From contig CP092781.1 in the NCBI GenBank assembly GCA_022493055.1, forward strand, positions 310,001 to 374,000: a DNA stretch of 64,000 nt. Direction: 5' to 3'. The notes under the pieces are model-generated. The model saw nothing but the letters and a program-made list of their open reading frames with translations. It had not been told where the DNA came from and searched no databases. Made by a program: the position numbers and the translations under genes. Within the stretch, counting starts at the first letter, position 1; each line of letters starts with the position of its first letter. Origin of the DNA: Staphylococcus roterodami (lineage in GTDB: Bacteria > Bacillota > Bacilli > Staphylococcales > Staphylococcaceae). This document shows, piece after piece, positions 27,443 to 36,140 of the stretch.

Positions 27443-28798
27443 ATGAAAGACGAACAATTATATTATTTTGAGAAATCACCAGTTTTTAAAGCAATGATGC
27501 ATTTCTCTTTACCAATGATGATAGGAACTTTATTAAGTGTTGTTTATGGGATTTTAAACATTTACTTTATAGGATTTTTAGGAGATAGCCATATGATTTC
27601 TGCTATTTCACTTACACTACCAGTATTTGCCATCTTAATGGGTCTAGGTAATTTATTTGGAATTGGTGGCGGCACATACATTTCACGTTTATTAGGCGCT
27701 AAAGATTACAGTAAAAGTAAGTTTGTAAGTAGCTTTTCGATTTATGGTGGGATTGTATTAGGAATTATAGTTATTTTAGCTACAATTCCATTTAGTGATC
27801 AAATTGCGATGATTTTAGGAGCAAAAGGCGAAACTTTAGCATTAACAAGTAATTATTTGAAAGTAATGTTTTTAAGCGCACCGTTTGTTATTTTATTCTT
27901 TATTTTAGAACAATTTGCGCGTGCAATTGGTGCACCAATTATATCTATGATTGGTATGTTAGCTAGTGTAGGATTAAATATTATATTAGATCCAATTTTA
28001 ATTTTTGGCTTCGATTTAAATGTTGTTGGTGCAGCTTTGGGTACTGCTATCAGTAATGTTGCAGCGGCTGTTTTCTTTATTGTTTACTTTATGAAAAATA
28101 GTGATGTTGTATCTGTGAATATTAAATTTGCGAAACCTAATAAAGAAATGCTTTCAGAAATCTTCAAAATTGGTATTCCAGCATTTTTAATGAGTATTTT
28201 AATGGGATTCACAGGTTTAGTATTAAATTTATTCTTGGCACATTATGGTAACTTTGCAATCGCAAGTTATGGTATTTCATTTAGACTTGTACAATTCCCT
28301 GAGCTTATTATCATGGGGTTATGTGAAGGTGTGGTACCTTTAATTGCGTATAACTTTATGGCAAACAAAGGTCGTATGAAAGATGTCATTAAAGTAGTTA
28401 TTATGTCTATTGGTGTTATATTTGCAATTTGTATGATTGCTGTATTTACTATTGGACATCATATGGTAGGCCTATTTACTACTGATCAACAAATTGTTGA
28501 AATGGCTACATTTATTTTAAAAGTAACAATGACATCATTACTTTTAAATGGTATTGGCTTCTTATTCACTGGTATGCTTCAAGCGACTGGTCAAGGTCGT
28601 GGAGCTACAATTATGGCTATTTTACAAGGTGCAATTATCATTCCAGTATTGTTTATCATGAATGGTTTATTCGGATTAACTGGCGTTATTTGGTCATTGC
28701 TAATTGCTGAGTCACTTTGTGCATTTGCTGCAATGTTAATTGTTTATTTATTACGTAATCGTTTAACAGTTGATACATCTGAATTAATAGAAGGTTAA
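27443..28798 (+). CDS. mepA: MATE-family multidrug efflux pump
   Basis: 451 residues and twelve membrane segments in two pseudo-symmetric halves, the exact size of S. aureus MepA. It exports cationic drugs in exchange for cations. Typical features: [19 protein letters not shown] at the N-terminus, [14 protein letters not shown] with the conserved Gly-rich loop, and [14 protein letters not shown] closing the first half. The second half repeats the pattern ([15 protein letters not shown]). AAGGACAAGGAG precedes the ATG. Repressed by MepR through the tandem operators. It is followed by a strong terminator, so mepB is at most partly co-transcribed. Confidence 0.96.
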   Translation: MKDEQLYYFEKSPVFKAMMHFSLPMMIGTLLSVVYGILNIYFIGFLGDSHMISAISLTLPVFAILMGLGNLFGIGGGTYISRLLGAKDYSKSKFVSSFSIYGGIVLGIIVILATIPFSDQIAMILGAKGETLALTSNYLKVMFLSAPFVILFFILEQFARAIGAPIISMIGMLASVGLNIILDPILIFGFDLNVVGAALGTAISNVAAAVFFIVYFMKNSDVVSVNIKFAKPNKEMLSEIFKIGIPAFLMSILMGFTGLVLNLFLAHYGNFAIASYGISFRLVQFPELIIMGLCEGVVPLIAYNFMANKGRMKDVIKVVIMSIGVIFAICMIAVFTIGHHMVGLFTTDQQIVEMATFILKVTMTSLLLNGIGFLFTGMLQATGQGRGATIMAILQGAIIIPVLFIMNGLFGLTGVIWSLLIAESLCAFAAMLIVYLLRNRLTVDTSELIEG

Positions 28799-28807
28799 TC
28801 GCTTAAT

Positions 28808-28848
28808 ACACTTCCAATTTGGTATATTGCCGTTGGGAGTGTTTTTTT
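28808..28848 (+). terminator. Terminator after mepA
   Basis: ACACTTCCAA (28808-28817) pairs with TTGGGAGTGT (28833-28842), followed by seven T. Confidence 0.85.
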
Positions 28849-28902
28849 ATTAACGTTTAGGGAGTGTTATGATAATAAGATATTAAACTGAGGGGGCAAA
28901 TA

Positions 28903-29358
28903 ATGTATAAATCAATAAAGATATTAGAAAAGGTTTTTAGTGTGGAATTGGAAGCCATAGACATAATTGAAGAAAAATATAATAAAGAATATGAAGCTTT
29001 AACATTTAACTATAAAGAAAAGATTTACAAAAGTAGATTAGCAAAGAAAACGCCGAATAAATCGGGATATTTCGTGACATGTTGGACTAAAAACGAAGAT
29101 AATTATAATCGACCATACAAAATAGATGAATTTGCAGATTACCTGATTGTTGCTGTTATCGATGATGAATTAAATGGTTACTTTCTATTTCCTAAAGAAG
29201 TATTAGTTGAAAAAGGTATTTTAGCTTCATCTAAGTATCAAGGGAAAATGGCTTTTAGAGTTTATCCGACATGGTGCAATGATTTGAATCAAATGGCACA
29301 ACGTACACAAAATTGGCAATGCAATTATTTTTTGAATATTAATAAAAAAGTCATATGA
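28903..29358 (+). CDS. mepB: MepB family protein of unknown function
   Basis: 151 residues, cytoplasmic, no membrane segment. MepB-family proteins lie downstream of mepRA but are not needed for efflux; family members elsewhere are described as possible small nucleic-acid or nucleotide-binding proteins. I see no catalytic signature. The Trp-rich segments (FVTCWTKNEDNYNRPY, PTWCNDLNQMAQRTQNWQC) are conserved-looking. GAGGGGGC precedes the ATG. A terminator separates it from mepA, so it may have its own promoter. The 3' end forms the left arm of the next terminator. Confidence 0.88.
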   Translation: MYKSIKILEKVFSVELEAIDIIEEKYNKEYEALTFNYKEKIYKSRLAKKTPNKSGYFVTCWTKNEDNYNRPYKIDEFADYLIVAVIDDELNGYFLFPKEVLVEKGILASSKYQGKMAFRVYPTWCNDLNQMAQRTQNWQCNYFLNINKKVI

Positions 29359-29419
29359 CTGAACTTATAAGAGATGAATAGATCATCTTTCGATAAGGTA
29401 AGCATATGACTTTATTTTA
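29346..29419. terminator. Bidirectional terminator between mepB and glpT
   Basis: AAAGTCATATG (within the last mepB codons) pairs with CATATGACTTT (29403-29413), followed by ATTTT. The A-run on the left would serve glpT on the minus strand. Confidence 0.65.
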
Positions 29420-29426
29420 ATTTGTA

Positions 29427-30785
29427 TTAATGATGAACGGTTTCTTGACCGACTTTATTCCAAGTTAGGATAAAGCTTAACATTGCAAACACACTAATTG
29501 CTGTTAATAAAATAAAACCAACATCCCAGCCAAATTTATCTACTACGGCACCTAGGACTATGTTAGCCATAACGGCGCCAAATAGATATCCGAATAAGCC
29601 TGTTAATCCTGCAGCTGTTCCTGCAGCTTTTTTAGGAACATAGTCTAAAGCTTGTAAACCAATTAACATAACTGGTCCATATATTAAGAAACCGATGGCA
29701 ATTAATGAAACATTATCTAACCAAGCATTGCCTGGAGGATTTAACCAATAAATTAATACAAACACTGTAACGCCTAACATAAAGAAGAAACCTGCTGGTC
29801 CGCGACGTCCCTTGAATAATTTATCAGAAATATATCCACATAATAATGTACCTGGAATACCAGCCCATTCATAAAGGAAGTATGCCCATCCTGATGCTTT
29901 TAAGTCGAAGTGTTTTTCTTCGCTTAAATATACGGGTGCCCAATCAAGTACACCGTAGCGGACGAAATAAACGAAGATATTCGCAAATGCAATAGCCCAT
30001 ACCCATTTATTGTTTAGTACATATTTAAATAAAATTTCTTTTGTTGTTAATTCCGTTTCTAGCGTCTTTTTATCGCTTGTTGCAAAGTCATTTTTATAAA
30101 CTTCAATTGGAGGTAAACCTTGAGACTGTGGTGTGTCTCTAATCAGTACATATGAAATTGCTGCTATGATAAGTGCTAAAAGTGCAGGATAAATAAATAC
30201 ACCTTCAAAGCCTTTTAAATAACCGAAATTGATGAATGCTGTTGTTGTAATACCCCAAGCAGCAATTGGCGCCATAATACCGCCACCAACATTATGTGCA
30301 ACATTCCATAGGGCAGTCTTACTTCCGCGTTCACTTACACTAAACCAGTGAACGAGCACTCGACCTGATGGTGGCCAGCCCATACCTTGAAACCATCCAT
30401 TTAAGAATAATAGGATAAACATAATGCCTATACCTGATGTGAAAAATGGTACAAATCCCATTAATAAATTGACGATAGCTGTCAGAGCTAATCCAAGAAC
30501 TAAGAAAATCCGCGCATTACTCCGATCACTCACAGTACCCATAAAGAATTTACTGAATCCGTATGCGATGGAAACAGCAGATAATGCAAATCCAAGTTCT
30601 GCTTTTGTAAAGCCCTGTTCTTGTAATGCTGGCATAGCTAGTGAAAAGTTTTTGCGTAACAGATAATATCCGGCGTAACCGATAAAGATACCAAGGAATA
30701 CTTGGAGACGTAATCGTTTATAGGTATCATCTATCTGATTTTCTGGCAAAGGCTTAATATGCTTTGCAGGTTTAAGAAAATTCAT
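29427..30785 (-). CDS. glpT: Glycerol-3-phosphate transporter, MFS organophosphate:phosphate antiporter
   Basis: 452 residues and twelve membrane segments. NFSLAMPALQEQGFTKAELG, GTVSDRSNARIFL (MFS loop 2-3 motif) and MGWPPSGRVLVHWFSVSERG (the OPA-family signature with the substrate-binding Arg region) identify it. GlpT imports glycerol-3-phosphate in exchange for phosphate and is the route of fosfomycin entry in S. aureus. UhpT is the close alternative; the position next to the mep locus is that of glpT. Its promoter has a cre site over the -35 box (30847-30860). RBS AAGGAGG. Confidence 0.9.
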   Translation of the reverse strand: MNFLKPAKHIKPLPENQIDDTYKRLRLQVFLGIFIGYAGYYLLRKNFSLAMPALQEQGFTKAELGFALSAVSIAYGFSKFFMGTVSDRSNARIFLVLGLALTAIVNLLMGFVPFFTSGIGIMFILLFLNGWFQGMGWPPSGRVLVHWFSVSERGSKTALWNVAHNVGGGIMAPIAAWGITTTAFINFGYLKGFEGVFIYPALLALIIAAISYVLIRDTPQSQGLPPIEVYKNDFATSDKKTLETELTTKEILFKYVLNNKWVWAIAFANIFVYFVRYGVLDWAPVYLSEEKHFDLKASGWAYFLYEWAGIPGTLLCGYISDKLFKGRRGPAGFFFMLGVTVFVLIYWLNPPGNAWLDNVSLIAIGFLIYGPVMLIGLQALDYVPKKAAGTAAGLTGLFGYLFGAVMANIVLGAVVDKFGWDVGFILLTAISVFAMLSFILTWNKVGQETVHH

Positions 30786-30832
30786 AAAATCCTCCTTAAT
30801 ATGTATTTATATGCATTTTGTGAGATAAATTA

Positions 30833-30861
30833 ATAGTAGACATGTATGAAAGCGTTGTCAA
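30833..30861 (-). promoter_or_regulatory. glpT promoter with overlapping cre site
   Basis: On the minus strand TTGACA (30861-30856), 17-base spacer, TACTAT (30838-30833). The cre sequence TGAAAGCGTTGTCA (30847-30860) is a full consensus match and covers most of the -35 box and the adjoining spacer, so CcpA bound here would block RNA polymerase. The rest of the 312-base gap up to 31097 shows no further signal. Confidence 0.75.
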
Positions 30862-31097
30862 TACACTTTTTAAAATAGCGAAGAATAAGTGGTATGCAGA
30901 TATAAATAAATTTTAAACCATAATTTGTTGTTTAGCTTAAAGTTATAATTATGCAATTATTTTGAATGATTACTTAAATATATTCTGTGATGATGATAGT
31001 GAAAAGTAAGTTTGAAAATGTATTAATGAGGTAAATGGCAAAAAACTATCTTTTTTATGGATGTTGATATAAAATTTATACTAATAGGAGGGATTAT

Positions 31098-32024
31098 ATG
31101 AATATAGTAGGGCACCATCACATATCAATGTATACAAAAGACGCAAAACTTAATAAGGATTTTTACACAAATATACTCGGTTTAAGGTTAGTAGAGGTAT
31201 CAGTTAATCAAGATAGTCCAACAATGTATCATTTATTTTATGGTGATGAAATTGGATCAGCTGGCACACTTTTAACATTTTTTGAAATTCGAGATGCAGG
31301 TCATAAACGCCAAGGTACAGAGTCTATTTATAGATTATCATTATTAGTACCAGACGCTGAAGCACTTCAATTTTATGAATCACGACTTCATGATAATAGT
31401 ATTAAGACAGAACGTTTAAACTATCTCGGACAAGAGGCAATTGCTTTTAAAGATGTAGATGATTTAGAAGTACTATTAATTGCAAATGATAACTATGAAA
31501 TCCCTCATAAATGGAAGACTAATACTTATAGTGACATTCCTGAACAATTTCAAATTTTAGGATTAGGGCCAGTAGAATTAAGAGTTAGAGATGCGAAACG
31601 TACGATTGAATTTTTAGAAAATATATTAGGCTATCAAATGAAAGAAGGTTTTGAACATAGTGTAATGACTGTTGCACCGAAAGGGTTATATTCTGATTTT
31701 GTAGTTGTTGAACAACAAGGCGAACGAGAAAGACCAGGACGTGGTTATATCCATCATATTGCAGTAAATACACCGAAATTGAGTGATTTAGATGCAATTT
31801 ACAAGAAATTACAACTACAACCACAAAATAATTCAGGCATTATAGATCGTTATTTCTTTAAATCTTTATATTATCGACATAATTCAATTATGTATGAATT
31901 CGCGACTGAAGAACCTGGATTCACTGTAGATACATCTGTTGAAGATTTAGGGAATAACTTAAACTTACCGGGCTTTTTAGAAGAGAAACGTGAACAAATA
32001 GAAAGTAAGTTACACAAAATGTAA
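31098..32024 (+). CDS. VOC-family ring-cleaving dioxygenase/glyoxalase-like protein
   Basis: 308 residues made of two vicinal-oxygen-chelate modules. GHHHISMYTKDAKLNKDFYTNILG begins the first module (metal-ligand His after GHHH); GLGPVELRVRDAKRTIEFLENILG begins the second (about residue 150); GYIHHIAVN supplies a further His, and MYEFATEEPGF a Glu ligand. This matches the bacterial 'ring-cleaving dioxygenase' MhqO/MhqA-type proteins, linked elsewhere to quinone resistance. It heads an operon with a luciferase-like monooxygenase and a flavin reductase (gaps 13 and 10 bases), which suggests oxidation of an aromatic or quinone substrate. Substrate not shown. Confidence 0.82.
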   Translation: MNIVGHHHISMYTKDAKLNKDFYTNILGLRLVEVSVNQDSPTMYHLFYGDEIGSAGTLLTFFEIRDAGHKRQGTESIYRLSLLVPDAEALQFYESRLHDNSIKTERLNYLGQEAIAFKDVDDLEVLLIANDNYEIPHKWKTNTYSDIPEQFQILGLGPVELRVRDAKRTIEFLENILGYQMKEGFEHSVMTVAPKGLYSDFVVVEQQGERERPGRGYIHHIAVNTPKLSDLDAIYKKLQLQPQNNSGIIDRYFFKSLYYRHNSIMYEFATEEPGFTVDTSVEDLGNNLNLPGFLEEKREQIESKLHKM

Positions 32025-32037
32025 AGGAGTATGTCTG

Positions 32038-33099
32038 ATGGCAAAATTAGAGATGAATAAAAATGCACCGTTAGAATTTGGGTTATATTCATTAGGGGAG
32101 CATCTATTAAATCCATTTAAAGGTGAAAAAATAAGTTATGAGCAACGTATTAATGAAATTATTGAAGCAAGTAAGTTAGCTGATGAAGCGGGTATTGATG
32201 TCTTTGCTGTTGGTGAAAGTCATCAGGAACATTTTACGACGCAAGCCCATACAGTAGTATTAGGTGCCATCGCTCAAGCTACAAAGAATATTAAAGTCTC
32301 AAGCTCATCAACTATTATTAGTGCAACAGATCCTGTAAGAGTATTTGAAGATTTTGCGACGTTAGATTTAATTTCGCATGGCAGAGCTGAAATTGTTGCA
32401 GGTAGAGCATCAAGAACAGGTATCTTTGAATTATTTGGGTATGATTTAAAAGATTATGATGAATTATTTGAAGAAAAGTTAAATCTACTTCTAGAGTTAA
32501 ATAAAACAGATCGTATTACTTGGTCTGGAAAATATCGTCCAGAACTTAGAAATATGAAAATATTCCCAAGACCAATCGATGATACATTGCCAATATGGCG
32601 TGCTGTTGGCGGACCACCTGCAAGTGCAATTAAAGCTGGTAAACAAGGTGTTCCGATGATGATTACTACACTTGGTGGTCCAGCAATGAACTTTAAAGGT
32701 TCTATAGATGCATATCGCCAAGCGGCAACTGAAGCAGGTTTTGATGCTTCTCCTGAGTCATTACCGGTAAGTACAGCAAGTTTATTTTATACAGCGGAAA
32801 CAACGCAGGATGCTATGAGAGAGTTTTATCCACATTTGAATACGGGCATGTCATTTATCCGTGGCGTTGGATATCCAAAACAACAGTTTGCTAATTCTCC
32901 GGATTATCGTGAAGCGTTAATGGTTGGAAGTCCTCAACAAATTATTGAAAAGATATTGTATCAACATGAGTTGTATGGTCATCAACGCTTTATGGCTCAG
33001 TTAGATTTTGGTGGTGTACCTTTCGAAAATGTGATGAAAAATATAGAATTAATTGGTAACGAAATCATACCAGCTATTAAAAAGCATTTATCAAAATAG
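32038..33099 (+). CDS. LLM-class flavin-dependent oxidoreductase
   Basis: 353 residues with the luciferase-like barrel. LEFGLYSLGEHLLNPF, DVFAVGESHQEHFTTQAHTV (FMN contact) and SSSTIISATDPVRVFEDFATLDLIS / RAEIVAGRASRTGIF are the conserved blocks. It needs reduced flavin, which the next gene's product could provide. Starts 13 bases after the VOC gene with AAGGAGTATGTCTG upstream. Function in the operon is inferred as hydroxylation or oxidation of the same substrate family. Confidence 0.85.
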   Translation: MAKLEMNKNAPLEFGLYSLGEHLLNPFKGEKISYEQRINEIIEASKLADEAGIDVFAVGESHQEHFTTQAHTVVLGAIAQATKNIKVSSSSTIISATDPVRVFEDFATLDLISHGRAEIVAGRASRTGIFELFGYDLKDYDELFEEKLNLLLELNKTDRITWSGKYRPELRNMKIFPRPIDDTLPIWRAVGGPPASAIKAGKQGVPMMITTLGGPAMNFKGSIDAYRQAATEAGFDASPESLPVSTASLFYTAETTQDAMREFYPHLNTGMSFIRGVGYPKQQFANSPDYREALMVGSPQQIIEKILYQHELYGHQRFMAQLDFGGVPFENVMKNIELIGNEIIPAIKKHLSK

Positions 33100-33109
33100 G
33101 AGGATAGTC

Positions 33110-33679
33110 ATGATGAATATTGTATTATTGTCAGGCTCAACAGTCGGTTCTAAAACGAGAACTGCTATGGATTATTTAAAAAATGAATTAGAAGTCATCA
33201 ATGAGGGACATCAAATAGAGTTGATGGATTTAAGAGATCTTGAATTAGAGTTTAGTGTTGGAAAGAACTATTTAGATACTTCAGGTGATGTGTACAAATT
33301 GACGACCTCTTTAATGCAGGCTGATGTGATTTTTATCGGTTTTCCAATTTTTCAAGCTTCCATACCAGGTTCTTTGAAAAATGTGTTTGATCTACTTCCG
33401 GTCAATGCGTTTCGTGACAAAGTAATAGGACTGATAGCTACAGCAGGTTCTAGCAAACACTATTTAATTCCTGAGATGCATTTAAAACCAATCCTTAGTT
33501 ATATGAAAGCACATACGATGCAAACATATGTATTTATTGAAGAAAAAGACTTTTTGAATCAACAAATCGTTAATGATGATGTTGTATTTCGTTTAAAAAC
33601 ATTGGCGCAATCCACAATGCGAACTGCTAAAGTACAGCAGCAAGTGATTGAAGAAGAAAATAACCAATATGACTTTTAA
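33110..33679 (+). CDS. NADPH-dependent FMN reductase family protein
   Basis: 189 residues, flavodoxin-like fold. IVLLSGSTVGSKTRTAM is the FMN phosphate loop, FIGFPIFQASIPGSLKNVFDLLP the second flavin contact, and GLIATAGSSKHY the third. It probably supplies reduced flavin to the monooxygenase encoded just upstream, as in SsuE/SsuD-like pairs. An open frame extends to 33053, but AGGAGG at 33098-33103 fixes the start at the ATG 33110 (or 33113). Confidence 0.87.
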   Translation: MMNIVLLSGSTVGSKTRTAMDYLKNELEVINEGHQIELMDLRDLELEFSVGKNYLDTSGDVYKLTTSLMQADVIFIGFPIFQASIPGSLKNVFDLLPVNAFRDKVIGLIATAGSSKHYLIPEMHLKPILSYMKAHTMQTYVFIEEKDFLNQQIVNDDVVFRLKTLAQSTMRTAKVQQQVIEEENNQYDF

Positions 33680-33691
33680 AGGTCAAAAGAT

Positions 33692-33794
33692 AAGACGCCC
33701 GGTCCACTAAATTATGTAATGCCTTCAAAACGTTAGATTTTTTTAGTCTAACGTTTTAGATGCATAGTATTAGTGAGAATTCGAGCGTCTTTTT
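33692..33794. terminator. Compound terminator between the flavin reductase and YeiH genes
   Basis: An inner perfect hairpin, AAAACGTTAGA (33727-33737) with TCTAACGTTTT (33747-33757), is nested in an outer AAGACGC/GCGTCTT pairing followed by T5. It separates convergent genes and may act on both strands. Confidence 0.7.
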
Positions 33795-33797
33795 ATA

Positions 33798-34793
33798 TTA
33801 ACTATATAGCCAATGTACTACGATAAGGGCAAGCGAAGACAGGCATATTGAAGTAATAACAATAGTGATGAGTGGTTTGAGTGCACGATTTTTAAGGTCT
33901 TTAACTGCAACATTTAAACCTAATGCAACCATTGCCATTAACAAACAAATTGTTGATACAGTGTTTAAAATGTTTAACAATGTTGACGGAATAGTTACAT
34001 ATGTATTTATTAATGCCATAATAACAAACCCAATTAAAAAGTAAGGAATGCTAATACGACCATTGCTAGACGATTCTGATGAACGGAAACGCATAATTAA
34101 AATGAGTACTATCGTTAATGGGATCAATAAGAATACTCTGCCAAGTTTACCTAGAAGTGCAACTTTAAGTGCATCACTACCTCCGAAGCCACCAGCTAAG
34201 ACAACGTGCGCAATTTCATGAAGACTTACTCCTGACCATGCACCATAAACATTTGTCGTCATTGAGAAGATAGCGTAGATTGCTGTATAGATAAGTGAAA
34301 ATATAGTACCAATCAATGCAATGATACCTATACTAATGGCTGTATCCTTTTCGCGCGATTTGAATATAGGGGCAACTGCAGCAATAGCAGCAGCACCACA
34401 AACACCAGTACCTACACCGAGTAGTAAGGCGATATTTTTGTCACCATGCAATAATTTATTGACCAAGAGCATCATTACAATACTAAAAATAACGACGCCT
34501 ACATCAATGGCCAATAATTTACTTCCTTGCCCGATAATGTCGAATATATTGAGTTTAAGTCCGTATAGGATAATTGCAAATCTTAATAAATATTTGGATG
34601 AAAATGTAATACCTGAGCTATATTTTTCAGGATATCCTTTAAAGTGACGATACAGAATAGAGATTAATATCGCGATAGTTAGTGCACCGACTTTATCTAA
34701 TATTGGTAATTTAGCTACTAAAAAACTAAATAAAGCCACAATAAATGTTAATGATAGTCCAACAATAAAATGCTTGTTTTTCGATAATGCCAT
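33798..34793 (-). CDS. YeiH/UPF0324-family membrane protein
   Basis: 331 residues, about ten membrane segments, conserved 'PSE' / Cons_hypoth698 family. GVGTGVCGAAAIAAVAPI (about residues 105-122) and the SGVSLHEIAHVVLAGG segment with a His are family hallmarks. Some members have been proposed as sulfate/sulfite or thiosulfate-type exporters; none of that can be read from this sequence. A frame open to 34817 exists, but AAGGGGG eight bases before the ATG at 34793 fixes the start. It stands alone, next to the STAR repeat. Confidence 0.82.
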   Translation of the reverse strand: MALSKNKHFIVGLSLTFIVALFSFLVAKLPILDKVGALTIAILISILYRHFKGYPEKYSSGITFSSKYLLRFAIILYGLKLNIFDIIGQGSKLLAIDVGVVIFSIVMMLLVNKLLHGDKNIALLLGVGTGVCGAAAIAAVAPIFKSREKDTAISIGIIALIGTIFSLIYTAIYAIFSMTTNVYGAWSGVSLHEIAHVVLAGGFGGSDALKVALLGKLGRVFLLIPLTIVLILIMRFRSSESSSNGRISIPYFLIGFVIMALINTYVTIPSTLLNILNTVSTICLLMAMVALGLNVAVKDLKNRALKPLITIVITSICLSSLALIVVHWLYS

Positions 34794-34940
34794 GAGCTGT
34801 ACCCCCTTTAATAGCATTTTAGCACTGTTTTGTCGTATTTTTAAATATAAATTTGGAATGGTTAATAAATTGTTATTTCATTTAAGTTGTGTGACAGGAG
34901 GTTAGGGCATAAATCAAAGTAATAGGCACTAGAACGCTAT

Positions 34941-35240
34941 ATTGGTGGGGCTCCAACATAGAGAAATTGGAACCACAATTTCTACAAACAATGCAAGTTG
35001 GGGTGCGGGGCCCCAACATAGAGAAATTAGATTCACAATTTCTACAGGCAATGCAAGTTGGCGGGGCCCCAACTTAGAGAAATTGGAATCTCAATTTCTA
35101 CAGGCAATGCAAGTTGGCGGGGCCCCAACATAGAGAAATTAGATTCACAATTTCTACAGACAATGCAAGTTGGCGGGGCCCCAACATAGAGAAATTTGAT
35201 CCACAATTTCTACAGACAATGCAAGTTGGGGTGGGACAAC
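34941..35240. repeat. STAR element: five tandem ~56-base units
   Basis: GGGGCYCC cores occur at 34947, 35007, 35063, 35119 and 35175, i.e. one 60-base and then exact 56-base periods. Each unit reads GGGGCCCCAACATAGAGAAA, then AATTTCTAC, then AATGCAAGTTGG. The reverse strand carries TGTTGGGGCCCC, the S. aureus repeat (STAR) core. Within each unit AGAAATT and AATTTCT, and CCAAC and GTTGG, can pair. The element lies in the 534-base gap between the YeiH and acetyltransferase genes. A frame through it (34942-35133) is only the repeat translated. Copy number in STAR elements varies between strains. Confidence 0.92.
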
Positions 35241-35327
35241 AAATTTAAGCTACAATGCGTAACATTAATATGTTATTATAATGATAATTTACAGAATTAT
35301 ATGAAAAATGAATGAGGATGTGATGGT

Positions 35328-35873
35328 ATGTTTGGAATGAAAGTGAATGAACAAATAACATTAAAAATTTTAGAAGCTCATGACACAGAAGCGCTTTTCA
35401 ATTTAGTCAATCGTTCAAGAGATTCACTTAGGGAATGGTTACCTTGGGTAGATGCAACTGAGCAGCCATCAGATACGCGTGCGTTTATTAAAAGAGGGCT
35501 TTTGCAATTTGCGGATGGTAATGGGTTTCAGTGTGGCATTTGGTATGAAGGAAGGCTAGCTGGTGTAGTCGGTTTACATGAAATTAACCATATGCATAGA
35601 AAAACATCATTAGGATATTATTTGGATAAACAATTTGAGGGAAAAGGGGTTATGACACAAGCCGTCGAGACATTGATAAAGTATTGTTTCGAAGAGATTG
35701 GCTTAAATCGAATTGAAATAAGTGCCGCAGTTAATAATCGGAAAAGCCAAGCGATTCCTGAAAGGCTTGGGTTTACTAAAGAAGGAATGTTACGTGACAA
35801 TGAATTATTAAATGGTGTTTATTCATCGAGTTATATTTATAGTTTATTGAAATCAGAATACGACCAAAAATAA
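35328..35873 (+). CDS. GNAT acetyltransferase, RimJ/RimL type
   Basis: 181 residues. ALFNLVNRSRDSLREWLPWVD near the N-terminus and the block GVVGLHEINHMHRKTSLGYYLDKQFEGKGVMTQ, which holds the acetyl-CoA pyrophosphate loop (Q/R-x-x-G-x-G/A like), mark the RimJ/RimL-like N-acetyltransferases that act on ribosomal protein N-termini or small amines. The substrate is unknown. The ATG at 35328 is used; a second ATG at 35337 is possible, since GAGGATGTGATGG lies close by. It stands alone between the STAR element and fepA. Confidence 0.85.
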   Translation: MFGMKVNEQITLKILEAHDTEALFNLVNRSRDSLREWLPWVDATEQPSDTRAFIKRGLLQFADGNGFQCGIWYEGRLAGVVGLHEINHMHRKTSLGYYLDKQFEGKGVMTQAVETLIKYCFEEIGLNRIEISAAVNNRKSQAIPERLGFTKEGMLRDNELLNGVYSSSYIYSLLKSEYDQK

Positions 35874-35887
35874 CAAATTAGACTTAC

Positions 35888-35924
35888 AAAAGAGTGATGA
35901 CATTTAAAATGGTATCGCTCTTTT
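35888..35924 (+). terminator. Terminator after the acetyltransferase gene
   Basis: AAAAGAGTGAT pairs with ATCGCTCTTTT (one G-U pair), followed by ATTTATTTT. Confidence 0.75.
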
Positions 35925-35984
35925 ATTTATTTTCTAAAAATAAAAGGTTGTTGACAGTATTATTTTATAACAATATAATGATTT

Positions 35985-35999
35985 TGATAATTATTATCA
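35985..35999. promoter_or_regulatory. Fur box upstream of fepABC
   Basis: TGATAAT-T-ATTATCA is a perfect 7-1-7 inverted repeat, the canonical Fur site. It lies about 140 bases before fepA, near a TTGACA at 35951-35956, so iron repression of fepABC is expected. Confidence 0.85.
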
Positions 36000-36140
36000 T
36001 CTAGATGATGTTTATGGGAGTATGCTTTAAAACAGTCGTTTTAAGTGTAATGTATTATTTTAGCGTGTAGGGAATGCGAAAATAATATTTATAAGAACAA
36101 ATCTATGGGGATAATAGAATTTCTATAATGAGGTGTCAAA

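Noticed and set aside
34942..35133. 63-codon frame inside the STAR repeat
   Set aside because: It is the 56-base repeat translated; the protein repeats with the DNA and there is no ribosome binding site.
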